Assembly: GCA_027066745.1 (NCBI GenBank) | Contig: JAMONB010000290.1 | Span: forward strand, 1 to 32,557 | Source of the DNA: Flavobacteriaceae bacterium | Lineage (GTDB): Bacteria > Bacteroidota > Bacteroidia > Flavobacteriales > Flavobacteriaceae | Direction of reading: 5' to 3' | DNA: 32,557 bases | Shown here: in pieces, positions 9,316 through 17,222 of the stretch | How the letters are laid out: every line of letters starts with the position of its first letter | Numbering within the stretch: the stretch's first letter is position 1 | Notes under the pieces: generated by a model | Database searches by the model: none | What the model was told of the DNA's origin: nothing | The model's input: the letters and a program-made list of their open reading frames with translations, nothing else | Program-made: the position numbers and the translations under genes

Positions 9316-10699
9316 TTTCTAAAATTGTATTCTTTTGCTTTGTAGTAATAAATAATGTAAATATGCCTGCTAAGATTAAAAATACACCTGCCAATTTAAT
9401 TACATTTATAGGATTTTCTCCCAATAGATCATAAACAAAATACTGCATTGTAATAATTTGAATAATCATAGGTATTACAATAAACATATTAAATATACCC
9501 ATATACACTCCTGTCTTTTCTTTAGGGATAGCTCCTGCTAATAACTGATAAGGCATAGCTAGCATAGATGCCCAAGCAATACCTAAACCAAAAGAAAAGA
9601 GGTAAATTGATGATATCGTAATACTACCATCAGAAAACGGATTTGGAAAACTAAATAAAACATCTGTTGTATTTAAAAAAGGAATGGACAATAATCCTAT
9701 ACCTCCTAGAAGTAAGGAAACAAAATGCACTCCTTTTGCTCCAATTTTTCTAGCCAATGGAATTAAAGCAAAGGCTATCATAAAGCACACAATATTATAG
9801 GTGCCATTTACTTGTCCAGTTAAAATTTGTGCTTTGGTAAAAGCTTCTGTATTTTGATCTAAAGTTCCAAATAAAGACAATGATAATGCAGAAGTTAAAT
9901 ATTGCCAATAACAAAACATGGCATACCATGTAAAAAACTTAACTGGTATTAATTGTTTCATAGTGAGTGGCATTGTTTTAAATGCTTCAACAATATCATT
10001 TAATGTTCTTGAAAAAATAGTCCCCTTAGTTTTTTCTTCTTTTAATTTTTTGAGTTCTTCTTCCGTTGGAGGATATTCCTTAGTTGTAAATACAGAATAA
10101 AGTATGCTTGCTATTGAAGCAAATGAGCCTATAAAAAATGCCCAATAGGTAGCTACGGGAATTCCATTCTCCATTTTATCAGTAATAGCAAAGAAGCCAA
10201 TAGAAACTAATATCGCTGGTGTAAAATTTGCGATGGTAGTACCTAAACCTGTAAAAAAACTTTGCATTAAAAAACCTACAGAATGTTGTTTCTCATCTAA
10301 TTTATCAGAAACAAAAGCTCTATAGGGTTCCATAGCTATATTATTTCCGGCATCTAAAATCCACAATAAACTTGCCGCCATCCAAATGGTTTGAGAATAT
10401 GGCATAAATATTAAAGCTAAACTTGCTAAAACTGCACCAATTAAAAAGAAAGGTTTTCTACGTCCGAATTTTGGAGACCATGTACCGTCACTAATCGCAC
10501 CAATAATTGGCTGGACTATAAGTCCTGTTACAGGACCTGCTAACCAAAGGATAGGTATCTCATGTTCACTTGCACCCAAGTACTTATAGATAGCACTCAT
10601 ATTACTTTGTTGCAAGCCAAAGCTAAATTGAATTCCAAAAAACCCAAAATTCATATTCCAAATTTGCCAAAAACTTAAACGAGGTTTCTTAATGGTCAT
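9308..10699 (-). CDS. MFS sugar:cation symporter, SLC45/GPH (sucrose transporter-like)
   Basis: This is a polytopic inner-membrane protein with about 12 hydrophobic segments. The loop between TM2 and TM3 reads ISDGTWSPKFGRRKPFFLIGA, matching the RxGRRRPF signature of plant sucrose symporters and the SLC45 family. MNFGFFGIQFSFGLQQSNMSAIY at the start and the acidic GNNIAMEPYRAFVSD in TM4 also fit that family. It would import an intact disaccharide from the periplasm with protons. The track start at 10705 is a TTG. The ATG two codons later at 10699 (MTIKKPRLSFWQIWNM, 463 residues) is preferred. It overlaps the glycosidase gene downstream by 8 bases. Upstream, a 16-bp hairpin separates it from the receptor gene. 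Confidence 0.87.
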   Translation of the reverse strand: MTIKKPRLSFWQIWNMNFGFFGIQFSFGLQQSNMSAIYKYLGASEHEIPILWLAGPVTGLIVQPIIGAISDGTWSPKFGRRKPFFLIGAVLASLALIFMPYSQTIWMAASLLWILDAGNNIAMEPYRAFVSDKLDEKQHSVGFLMQSFFTGLGTTIANFTPAILVSIGFFAITDKMENGIPVATYWAFFIGSFASIASILYSVFTTKEYPPTEEELKKLKEEKTKGTIFSRTLNDIVEAFKTMPLTMKQLIPVKFFTWYAMFCYWQYLTSALSLSLFGTLDQNTEAFTKAQILTGQVNGTYNIVCFMIAFALIPLARKIGAKGVHFVSLLLGGIGLLSIPFLNTTDVLFSFPNPFSDGSITISSIYLFSFGLGIAWASMLAMPYQLLAGAIPKEKTGVYMGIFNMFIVIPMIIQIITMQYFVYDLLGENPINVIKLAGVFLILAGIFTLFITTKQKNTILENA

Positions 10700-10732
10700 T
10701 TTCAAAGAAATTAGACGTGGTAAAGTTAAACG

Positions 10733-10766
10733 ATCAGGGGTTAATAATAAATTATTAACCCCTGAT
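10733..10766 (-). promoter_or_regulatory. Intercistronic 16-bp perfect hairpin between receptor and transporter genes
   Basis: ATCAGGGGTTAATAAT and its exact reverse complement flank a two-base AA centre. In the minus-strand transcript the stem is not followed by a U-run (the next bases are CGTTTAAC), so it is not a normal intrinsic terminator. It lies 33 bases after the receptor stop and 33 bases before the transporter ATG. A likely role is 3'-end protection or processing that sets different mRNA levels for receptor and cytoplasmic genes. That role is inference; the structure is seen directly. Confidence 0.8.
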
Positions 10767-10799
10767 AAAAAACTAACTCAAATTATTTATTTTTATATT

Positions 10800-13421
10800 T
10801 TAAAAACTATAAGAAAGCGTTAAAGATATTGACCTTCCTGGCAGAGGTCTAGCTCTTACAAAATTTGTTGTACCTTCAGTGATACTACCTTCTTCTGATT
10901 CTGTAATTCCTAACGTGTCAAAAATATTATTTGCAGCTAAATTTACAAAAAAACCTTTGGTAATACCAATGTTTACAAAAGCATTAAACATTATGAACCC
11001 AGGCATAATGAGTTCGTTACTGTCTTGAGCAAAAGCCTTTGTTTGACCTATAAAACTCAAACCTATGTTGTTTTTTTGATCAGCTCCAAAATTATAAGTT
11101 GGGATAATGTTATAGATAAAATCAGGTTGTCTTCTAGGAGTTTTACCATCATTATCTCCAGATGTAATTTCTGCTTTAGTATAGGTCACGGCACCTCTTA
11201 AGTTAAAATTTCTAAATCGATAAGAACCTTCTAATTCTAGACCTACAGACTTGTAATCATTTTCAATAATTGAATTTGATGTAGCTTCAAAACCACCTTC
11301 TTCCGTAGTTTTTGCCATAAATGCAGTTGCATATATTGCACCTCCATCAAACTTTCTTTTGTATCCTAATTCTGCTTGATTAATAAAATCTTTAGCATTA
11401 ATTTTATTGCCATCTAAGTAATTTAAACCTGCAAAAAGAATTCTATCCGCTTTTGCAGCTGCACCTCGGCTATATCTAGCAAAAATGGCTTGTTGGCTTG
11501 AGAGTTTATAATTTAAACCCGCTGTGTAAGAAATGTAATCGTAGTCATAATTTACAGCAGTTGAATTAGTATTGTCAATTGCAGAGACACTAGTTTCAGG
11601 AACAGAGATAGTACCATTGTTATTGACATCATAGGTAGTTTGAACAGTTCCAGCAAAAGAACCATCAACTTGACCTTTATCATAACGTACACCACCTTCA
11701 ATAGTTAATGATTCTGAAGCATTAACTGATATATTAATATAGGGTGCCGAAACATTGTATTGTGTATCGTAATTTCTTTGGCAGCAATTTCCCCAAGCTG
11801 GCACCCCATATGCATATAGTCCATTTTCACTTAAGGCAGTTCCTAAAGCATCCGAAACATTAATTAAACGAGCGTTATCGTCAGACACTTCTTGTAGATA
11901 TGAATTCCATAACCATGACATAGAAATGTTTTGAATAGATTTAAAATATCCCACAGTAATATCTACACCTTCAAAGCTTTTAGAAACTTTAAAATCATTC
12001 ATAAAATTATTGAAGTTATTTAATTCGGTATCAAACATATGTATTCTTGATACCAATTGATTATCCGTTACAGCTCCATCGCCATTTGCATATGTTAATG
12101 TTGCTCCATCTCCAAAAGATAAGGCTATTTCACTAGCCAACCCAACTTGAGCAGGAAAAGGAGATACAAACCTTCCGTTATTGATGGTAAACCTTCCATT
12201 ATTCTTTATTTTCCAACCCCCATCTAAATCAAATGAAATTTCAGCCCCGACAGATTTAGAAACAGGATGCATACCATCTGCTATTTTAGAGCGTCTTAAT
12301 TCACCATCAGACCCTAAGCCAACATTTTGTGATAAATAGGGTGTTTGTAAAGCTCCGTGAGTGGCATCGAAATTAGGAGCGTTTTCCCAAGTAGGGTCAC
12401 TATTTGTCCCTGTTACTTGAATAGGCATAGGCATATAAGCTGCAGTTCTGTCATTTAAAAACTTAGTGTATAACCTAACATATCCATTTTCAAATTCTTT
12501 AGTAAGATTAAATTTTAGTTGCCCCCCATTATTCGCCGTAAATCCTGTTTTACGAACACCTTCTCCTGTTCTATAGAATCCACCAACATGAAAGTATAAA
12601 TCTTCACCTATTGAACTTCCATAATCAAAATCTGTTCTAAACGATCCATAGTCTAGTCCAAAAGCGGTACTTATAGAACCTCCTTCACTTTTTCCAGTTT
12701 TACTAATCACATTTATTATTCCACCAGGAGCATTAGATGATAATATTGATGCAGAACCTCCTCTTATTGCTTCAATTCTAGCAACATTGGCATCAAATCT
12801 TAAAAAAATATCAGAGGTTGCAAATGCAATATCTCCAAAAAGAAGTACTGGTAACCCATCTTCTTGTAATTGCACGTATTTAGATCCACCAGAAGAAATT
12901 GGAACACCACGTACTGCAATATTTGCATTTCCTTCTCCACCAGATGACTCTGAACGAATACCTGGTATTGTTCTAAAAATCTCTGCCGTTGACCTAGGTG
13001 CAGATTGTAAAATTTTTGCGGGTTGTAATGATGTTATTGAAATACTAGATTCTAATTTCGATTTAGGATTAACTACTCCTGTAATAATTACATCATCTAA
13101 TGCCTGCACATCTTCATTTAATGTTATATTAATAATCTTATGATTAGCGTTAACAATAATCTCTTTAGAAAATTTTTTATATCCAATAAAAGTTGCATTC
13201 AAAGCATAAGTACCGTTAGCTATATTAGAAATTTCATAGTTCCCATCAAAATCTGTTGAAGCTCCTTTGTCAGTTCCTTTTAAAACAATATTTACACCTG
13301 GAATAGGGTCACCAAATGTATCCTTAACGGTACCTTTAATACTTGATTGGGCAAAAATTGCACTCAAAGCAAAAAAGAATACCGTAGCGAAAATAATCTT
13401 TAAATCAGTATAATTTTCCAT
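10800..13421 (-). CDS. TonB-dependent outer-membrane receptor with N-terminal carboxypeptidase-like domain
   Basis: The 873-residue protein starts with a signal peptide (about 1-24, ending IFAQ). A CarboxypepD_reg-like domain follows (SIKGTVKDTFGDPIPGVNIVLKGTDKGASTDFDGNYEI, about 27-110), with a TonB-box-like segment LDDVIITGV. The plug comes next (STAEIFRTIPGIRSESSGGEGNANIAVRGVP through GGSASILSSNAPGGIINVISKTG), then a barrel ending in aromatic SLTLSYSF. It should import a small ligand across the outer membrane with TonB energy. No SusD partner is adjacent, so it is probably not a SusC pair member. The plan resembles the SuxA/ScrO sucrose receptors. Its divergent neighbour is lacI, and two operators lie in the shared gap. 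Sucrose is inferred from context only. Confidence 0.9.
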   Translation of the reverse strand: MENYTDLKIIFATVFFFALSAIFAQSSIKGTVKDTFGDPIPGVNIVLKGTDKGASTDFDGNYEISNIANGTYALNATFIGYKKFSKEIIVNANHKIINITLNEDVQALDDVIITGVVNPKSKLESSISITSLQPAKILQSAPRSTAEIFRTIPGIRSESSGGEGNANIAVRGVPISSGGSKYVQLQEDGLPVLLFGDIAFATSDIFLRFDANVARIEAIRGGSASILSSNAPGGIINVISKTGKSEGGSISTAFGLDYGSFRTDFDYGSSIGEDLYFHVGGFYRTGEGVRKTGFTANNGGQLKFNLTKEFENGYVRLYTKFLNDRTAAYMPMPIQVTGTNSDPTWENAPNFDATHGALQTPYLSQNVGLGSDGELRRSKIADGMHPVSKSVGAEISFDLDGGWKIKNNGRFTINNGRFVSPFPAQVGLASEIALSFGDGATLTYANGDGAVTDNQLVSRIHMFDTELNNFNNFMNDFKVSKSFEGVDITVGYFKSIQNISMSWLWNSYLQEVSDDNARLINVSDALGTALSENGLYAYGVPAWGNCCQRNYDTQYNVSAPYINISVNASESLTIEGGVRYDKGQVDGSFAGTVQTTYDVNNNGTISVPETSVSAIDNTNSTAVNYDYDYISYTAGLNYKLSSQQAIFARYSRGAAAKADRILFAGLNYLDGNKINAKDFINQAELGYKRKFDGGAIYATAFMAKTTEEGGFEATSNSIIENDYKSVGLELEGSYRFRNFNLRGAVTYTKAEITSGDNDGKTPRRQPDFIYNIIPTYNFGADQKNNIGLSFIGQTKAFAQDSNELIMPGFIMFNAFVNIGITKGFFVNLAANNIFDTLGITESEEGSITEGTTNFVRARPLPGRSISLTLSYSF

Positions 13422-13452
13422 CGTTATTTAAGTTTATGATTCGTATTTACTA

Positions 13453-13480
13453 CGAAATTAGGTCTAATTAAGATATCAAA
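13453..13480 (-). promoter_or_regulatory. Candidate promoter of the sugar operon
   Basis: On the minus strand TTTG (13480-13477) and TAATTTCG (13460-13453, 7 of 8 to TAnnTTTG) are 16 bases apart, slightly short of the usual spacing. The implied start would leave a leader of about 25 bases before the receptor ATG. An alternative -7 near TATGATTTG closer to the operators is possible, so this call is weak. Confidence 0.35.
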
Positions 13481-13495
13481 TCATATAATAGACGC

Positions 13496-13509
13496 CGAAA
13501 ACGTTTTCG
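13496..13509. promoter_or_regulatory. LacI-family operator O1 (14-bp perfect palindrome)
   Basis: CGAAAACGTTTTCG is a perfect palindrome with the central CG typical of LacI/GalR-family sites. It lies in the gap between the receptor gene and the divergent lacI-type gene, and shares its full core with the second site 21 bp away. Confidence 0.85.
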
Positions 13510-13515
13510 ATTTTT

Positions 13516-13531
13516 CCGAAAACGTTTTCGG
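13516..13531. promoter_or_regulatory. LacI-family operator O2 (16-bp perfect palindrome)
   Basis: CCGAAAACGTTTTCGG is a perfect palindrome that repeats the O1 core. Its centre is 21 bp from that of O1, two DNA turns, so two dimers would bind on the same face. The site is about 10 bases upstream of the likely -7 box of the regulator gene, which suggests autoregulation as well as control of the sugar operon. Confidence 0.87.
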
Positions 13532-13541
13532 AGAATTTTTG

Positions 13542-13549
13542 TATTATTG
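13542..13549 (+). promoter_or_regulatory. Candidate lacI-type gene promoter, -7-like element
   Basis: TATTATTG matches TAnnTTTG at all but one position and lies 21 bases before the ATG. The expected -33 region falls inside operator O2. Only a weak call. Confidence 0.35.
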
Positions 13550-13570
13550 TAAAATCTATTATTAATAACA

Positions 13571-14596
13571 ATGAGAGAGGTTACTTTAAAACATATCGCA
13601 GAAATTCTAGAAATTTCAGTAGCAACAGTATCTAAAGCTCTAAAAGACTATCCAGATGTAAGTTATAAAACAAAAAAACGTGTTAAAGAATTAGCTGAAA
13701 CATTAAATTATAGACCTAATAGTTTTGCTGTTAATTTTAGGACTAAAGAATCAAAAACTATTGGTTTAATTATACCTGAGGTAGTTCATCATTTTTTTTC
13801 TAATGTCATTAAGGGGATTATCGCACAAGCTGAAAAGAAAGGGTATCTGGTTATTATTCTACAATCAAATGAGTCTTATGAACTAGAAAAAAAGCAACTA
13901 GACCTCTTAGTAAGCAAACGTGTTGATGGTATATTAGTGAGCTTATCAAATGATACTGCAAATTATAAGCACATTAATGATACGTTAGATCGAGACATTC
14001 CATTGGTTTTATTTGATAAAACAGCAAAATTGATAAATTGCTCTAAAATAATAATTGATGACAGAAAAGCGGCATTTATGGCAACAGAACATCTTATAAA
14101 ATCAGGTTGTAAACATATTGCTCATTTTAGAGGTCCGTTATTGCCTTTAAATTCTATAGATCGTTTTTTAGGATATAAGAAAGCTTTGGAAACATATAAT
14201 ATAGAATATAACCCATCATTAGTATATACTTGTAATGATGTTAGCTTTGAAGAGGGTTTCAATTTCGCACAAGAGCTTATAAATTCACAAAAAAATGTTG
14301 ATGGACTGTTTGCAGTTAGTGACCTCGTAGCTATAGGTGCAATAGCCAAATTAAATGAACTAAAAATTAAAATACCTGAACAAATCTCTGTAATAGGTTT
14401 TAGCAATTGGTTTATGTCATCCGCAATTACACCTTCGTTAACAACAATAGATCAACCAGGTTATGAGATGGGCAAAAAAGCATTTAAACGCTTATTTAAA
14501 GAAATGACTAAAATTAAAAAAAAACAACCTTTTAAATACAAAACTATAGAACTGCCAATCTCTCTAGTTGTACGAAATTCAACAAAAAAATATTAA
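13571..14596 (+). CDS. LacI/GalR-family transcriptional regulator of the sugar operon
   Basis: The N-terminal helix-turn-helix reads [47 protein letters not shown] (residues about 3-50), with the hinge helix following. The rest is a periplasmic-binding-protein-like effector domain ([71 protein letters not shown]). The length of 341 is normal. It is divergent from the receptor gene and should bind the two palindromes upstream of it. The ligand is probably the imported sugar or a product of it. Its TAA overlaps the queG stop in the shared tetranucleotide TTAA (14593-14596). Whether it represses or activates cannot be read from the sequence. Confidence 0.94.
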   Translation: MREVTLKHIAEILEISVATVSKALKDYPDVSYKTKKRVKELAETLNYRPNSFAVNFRTKESKTIGLIIPEVVHHFFSNVIKGIIAQAEKKGYLVIILQSNESYELEKKQLDLLVSKRVDGILVSLSNDTANYKHINDTLDRDIPLVLFDKTAKLINCSKIIIDDRKAAFMATEHLIKSGCKHIAHFRGPLLPLNSIDRFLGYKKALETYNIEYNPSLVYTCNDVSFEEGFNFAQELINSQKNVDGLFAVSDLVAIGAIAKLNELKIKIPEQISVIGFSNWFMSSAITPSLTTIDQPGYEMGKKAFKRLFKEMTKIKKKQPFKYKTIELPISLVVRNSTKKY

Positions 14597-15516
14597 TCTT
14601 TTAAAAACTCAATATTTCTTTTTAGACCAGCAAATTTTGTTCGTTTTACAGCAGATTTTTGAAAGATTTTTTGAAATACTTCTTGGGTGATTTCTTCCCA
14701 ATCTTTTTGGGTCATTGCTAATAATTCAGGATGAGGATTAAACAAAGGTTCATTATGAGTCTTTGAAAAACGATTCCAAGGGCAAACATCTTGACAGATA
14801 TCGCAACCAAAGATCCAATCATCAAATTTATTCTTCATTGAATTTGGTAACTCATTCTTTAATTCAATTGTAAAGTAAGAAATGCATTTACTTCCGTCAA
14901 CTTTATAAGGCTCAACAATGGCTTGTGTTGGGCAAGCATCTATACAGGCTGTACATGTACCACAATGATCGGTTACCGGGTGGTCATAAGCTAACTCTAA
15001 ATCAACTATCAATTCTGCAATAAAATAAAAAGAACCTACTTGTTGTGTGATTAAATTACTGTGTTTGCCTCTCCAACCTAAGCCACTTTTTACTGCCCAA
15101 GCTTTATCTAATACTGGTGCTGAATCTACAAAAGCTCTACCATGAACTTCGCCTATTTCTTCTTGAATAGTCTTTAATAGACTTTTTAGTTTGTCTTTAA
15201 TAATGAAATGATAGTCAGTGCCATATGCATATTTTGAAACCTTGTAGGTGTTTTGGTCTTGATTTTCTTCAGGGTAATAATTGAGTAAAAGAGAAATAAC
15301 AGATTTTGAACCTTCAACCAATTTTGTGGGATCTAGGCGTTTATCGAAATAATTTTCCATATAACTCATTTCTCCGTGCATATTTTTATTAAGCCATTTT
15401 TCTAATCTAGGAGCTTCAGCTTCTAGAAATCCAGCTTTTGAAATGCCACAAGACAAAAAACCGAGGCGTTTTGCTTCGGTTTTGATGAGTTGAGTATAAT
15501 TTTGTTTTATTGTCAA
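14593..15516 (-). CDS. queG: Epoxyqueuosine reductase QueG
   Basis: QueG performs the last step of queuosine tRNA modification, reducing epoxyqueuosine at the wobble base using cobalamin and two [4Fe-4S] clusters. The protein shows the ferredoxin-type cysteines [16 protein letters not shown] and the second set [11 protein letters not shown], plus [16 protein letters not shown] and [31 protein letters not shown] typical of the family. The length of 307 fits the shorter QueG form. The start codon is TTG (15516), overlapping the ruvB stop as TTGA. The next Met is about 45 residues in and would remove conserved sequence. It is convergent with the LacI-type gene. Confidence 0.95.
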   Translation of the reverse strand: MTIKQNYTQLIKTEAKRLGFLSCGISKAGFLEAEAPRLEKWLNKNMHGEMSYMENYFDKRLDPTKLVEGSKSVISLLLNYYPEENQDQNTYKVSKYAYGTDYHFIIKDKLKSLLKTIQEEIGEVHGRAFVDSAPVLDKAWAVKSGLGWRGKHSNLITQQVGSFYFIAELIVDLELAYDHPVTDHCGTCTACIDACPTQAIVEPYKVDGSKCISYFTIELKNELPNSMKNKFDDWIFGCDICQDVCPWNRFSKTHNEPLFNPHPELLAMTQKDWEEITQEVFQKIFQKSAVKRTKFAGLKRNIEFLKD

Positions 15517-16535
15517 AACAGACCTCGTTGTATGGCACTTTTAGTTTTACCTAAATGTGTATAGGCTAGTTCTGTTACTTCTCTACCTCGTGGCGTACGC
15601 ATGATAAAGCCTTGTTGAATTAAAAAAGGTTCATAGACTTCTTCAATAGTTTCAGCACTTTCACTCACTGCAGTTGCTAATGTTGTAATACCTACAGGGC
15701 CACCTTTAAATTTATCAATAATGGTTACTAAAATCTTATTATCCATTTCATCCAATCCATGAGCATCGACGTTTAAGGCTTTTAAAGCAAATTTTGCAAT
15801 GGCTATATCTATAGACCCATTCCCTTTTATTTGAGCAAAATCTCTAACTCTACGTAAGAGAGCATTGGCAATTCTTGGTGTGCCACGGCTTCGCCCAGCA
15901 ACTTCTATGGCGGCTTCCATAGAAATGGGGACATCTAATATTTGAGCACTACGTTGTACAATAGTAGTTAGTAAATCAGTTTGGTAATATTCTAGTCTGC
16001 TATTGATACCAAAACGGGCTCGCATGGGGGCAGTTAATAGTCCTGATCGTGTAGTTGCCCCAATTAAAGTAAAAGGTTCTAAGTTTATTTGCACTGTTCT
16101 GGCATTAGGGCCAGACTCAATCATAATGTCAATTTTGTAATCCTCCATTGCAGAGTAAAGATATTCTTCAACTATTGGACTCAGCCTGTGTATCTCATCA
16201 ATAAATAAAACATCCCGTTCACCTAAATTAGTTAATAAACCTGCTAAATCTCCAGGTTTGTCTAAAACAGGGCCGGAAGTTATTTTTATATTGGCATTTA
16301 ACTCATTGGCTAAAATATGAGCTAAGGTAGTTTTGCCCAAGCCTGGAGGGCCGTGAAATAGTGTATGGTCTAAAGCTTCCTCACGTTGATTGGCGGCTTC
16401 AACAAATATTTTAAGGTTCTCTAATATCTGTTCTTGCCCCGTAAAATCACCAAAAGTTAATGGGCGTAATTTTTTTTCTAAGTCTAATTCTTCATTCGAA
16501 AAATTTTCATCTGAAGGATTTAAATTTTCATTCAT
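15513..16535 (-). CDS. ruvB: Holliday junction branch migration helicase RuvB
   Basis: RuvB is the AAA+ hexameric motor that drives branch migration with RuvA. The protein shows [19 protein letters not shown], Walker [10 protein letters not shown] (about 63-71), Walker [10 protein letters not shown], sensor segments ([21 protein letters not shown]), and the C-terminal winged helix ([24 protein letters not shown]). The length of 340 is standard. The start is ATG. The gene is translationally coupled to queG by a 4-base TTGA overlap. Its promoter sits against the terminator of the upstream SPOR gene. Confidence 0.97.
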   Translation of the reverse strand: MNENLNPSDENFSNEELDLEKKLRPLTFGDFTGQEQILENLKIFVEAANQREEALDHTLFHGPPGLGKTTLAHILANELNANIKITSGPVLDKPGDLAGLLTNLGERDVLFIDEIHRLSPIVEEYLYSAMEDYKIDIMIESGPNARTVQINLEPFTLIGATTRSGLLTAPMRARFGINSRLEYYQTDLLTTIVQRSAQILDVPISMEAAIEVAGRSRGTPRIANALLRRVRDFAQIKGNGSIDIAIAKFALKALNVDAHGLDEMDNKILVTIIDKFKGGPVGITTLATAVSESAETIEEVYEPFLIQQGFIMRTPRGREVTELAYTHLGKTKSAIQRGLF

Positions 16536-16540
16536 AAGAA

Positions 16541-16574
16541 CAAATATAGATTAAATAAAAAAAGCATTTTCAAA
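16541..16574 (-). promoter_or_regulatory. ruvB-queG promoter (TTTG / TATATTTG)
   Basis: On the minus strand TATATTTG (16548-16541) is a perfect TAnnTTTG box 5 bases before the ATG. TTTG (16574-16571) is 22 bases upstream, inside the allowed range. The -33 part lies within the terminator hairpin of the SPOR gene. The very short leader implies an almost leaderless mRNA. Confidence 0.55.
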
Positions 16575-16589
16575 AAAATGAAAATGCTT
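16557..16589 (-). terminator. Intrinsic terminator of the SPOR gene
   Basis: A perfect 11-bp stem (AAGCATTTTCA / TGAAAATGCTT, 16562-16572 and 16579-16589) with a 6-base loop is followed on the minus strand by a run of seven T. It lies 22 bases after the SPOR stop. Confidence 0.85.
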
Positions 16590-16611
16590 GAAATTCTAGT
16601 TACTTTTAAAG

Positions 16612-17007
16612 TTAAATAGTTATCATTTCAGACAGCACAATGGCTCCAGGAAAATCTTTTTTAATGTCAATCAATGCTCTATCAGCCTCTAACCTAGTTT
16701 TGTAATTACCAACTCTTACTTTCCAGTCAGGAGGAAAGTTTTGAATTTTTAGAAAAGGTTTTGAGAAAATTGCTCTGAATTTATCACGAGTTTTATAAGC
16801 CCCTTTTTCACTACCAAAAAATATTTGTATTCTATAACCTTTAATTTTTGTTACAGATTTATTGTAAGCTTTCTTTTTTGCTATTATTTGTTTAATACTT
16901 TCGCTACTTTGAATAGTTAAAGAACCTTCTTGTGCAGATACATATGTTGATCCGAAAAGAAAAATAGTAAGAAAAATAAAACGGTACTTGTTTAAAAATG
17001 ATTTCAT
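16612..17007 (-). CDS. Secreted SPOR-domain protein
   Basis: The protein has a signal peptide (MKSFLNKYRFIFLTIFLFGSTYVSAQ) and a C-terminal SPOR-like domain (GYRIQIFFGSEKGAYKTRDKFRAIF ... WKVRVGNYKTRLEADRALIDIKKDFPGAIVL). SPOR domains bind denuded peptidoglycan glycan strands, so a periplasmic envelope role is likely; the exact role is unknown. The track ORF starts at 17028 with TTG, but that codon lies inside a perfect TAnnTTTG promoter box. The ATG at 17007 (131 residues) starts exactly at the signal peptide and is chosen. It is divergent from the act operon and ends at a strong terminator. Confidence 0.86.
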   Translation of the reverse strand: MKSFLNKYRFIFLTIFLFGSTYVSAQEGSLTIQSSESIKQIIAKKKAYNKSVTKIKGYRIQIFFGSEKGAYKTRDKFRAIFSKPFLKIQNFPPDWKVRVGNYKTRLEADRALIDIKKDFPGAIVLSEMITI

Positions 17008-17025
17008 TAGATATTGTAATTTTGG

Positions 17026-17033
17026 CAAAGTTA
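17026..17033 (-). promoter_or_regulatory. SPOR gene promoter, -7 element
   Basis: TAACTTTG on the minus strand is a perfect TAnnTTTG match, 18 bases before the ATG at 17007. It also decides the start codon, since the longer ORF would begin inside it. Confidence 0.55.
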
Positions 17034-17131
17034 TAATTTTGTTTTTAGCTTTTACATGCTATTCATTATTTAGAATCAATATAAATTACATTTAACATTA
17101 TTTTTAGATTTTACATCTGCTTAATAAATAC

Positions 17132-17139
17132 TATTTTTG
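17132..17139 (+). promoter_or_regulatory. Candidate act operon promoter, -7 element
   Basis: TATTTTTG matches TAnnTTTG exactly and would leave an AT-rich leader of about 80 bases before actA. The leader holds TTGAT and ATCAA arms about 20 bases apart. No clear -33 TTG is seen. Confidence 0.4.
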
Positions 17140-17222
17140 TCAAATCTTTTGATGAAAAATAAATTTTTATTTTATCAATAGAAAAAATCGTACCAAACAA
17201 GAAAGATAATATCCTTTATAAT

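Noticed and set aside
10700-10705. TTG start of the sugar symporter
   Set aside because: An ATG two codons downstream fits better and loses no conserved sequence.
12787-13143. 118-residue plus-strand ORF inside the TonB receptor gene
   Set aside because: Antisense shadow of the receptor plug domain with no recognisable domain or start signal.
10800-13421. Calling the receptor SusC
   Set aside because: No SusD gene is adjacent, and the sugar locus has no surface glycan-binding or polysaccharidase genes.
17008-17028. Longer start of the SPOR protein (TTG at 17028)
   Set aside because: That codon lies inside a perfect TAnnTTTG promoter box, and the ATG at 17007 begins the signal peptide.
17148-17177. 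TTGAT ... ATCAA pair in the act leader as an Fnr box
   Set aside because: The arms are about 20 bases apart, far from the 4-base spacing of an Fnr site; at most a weak hairpin.
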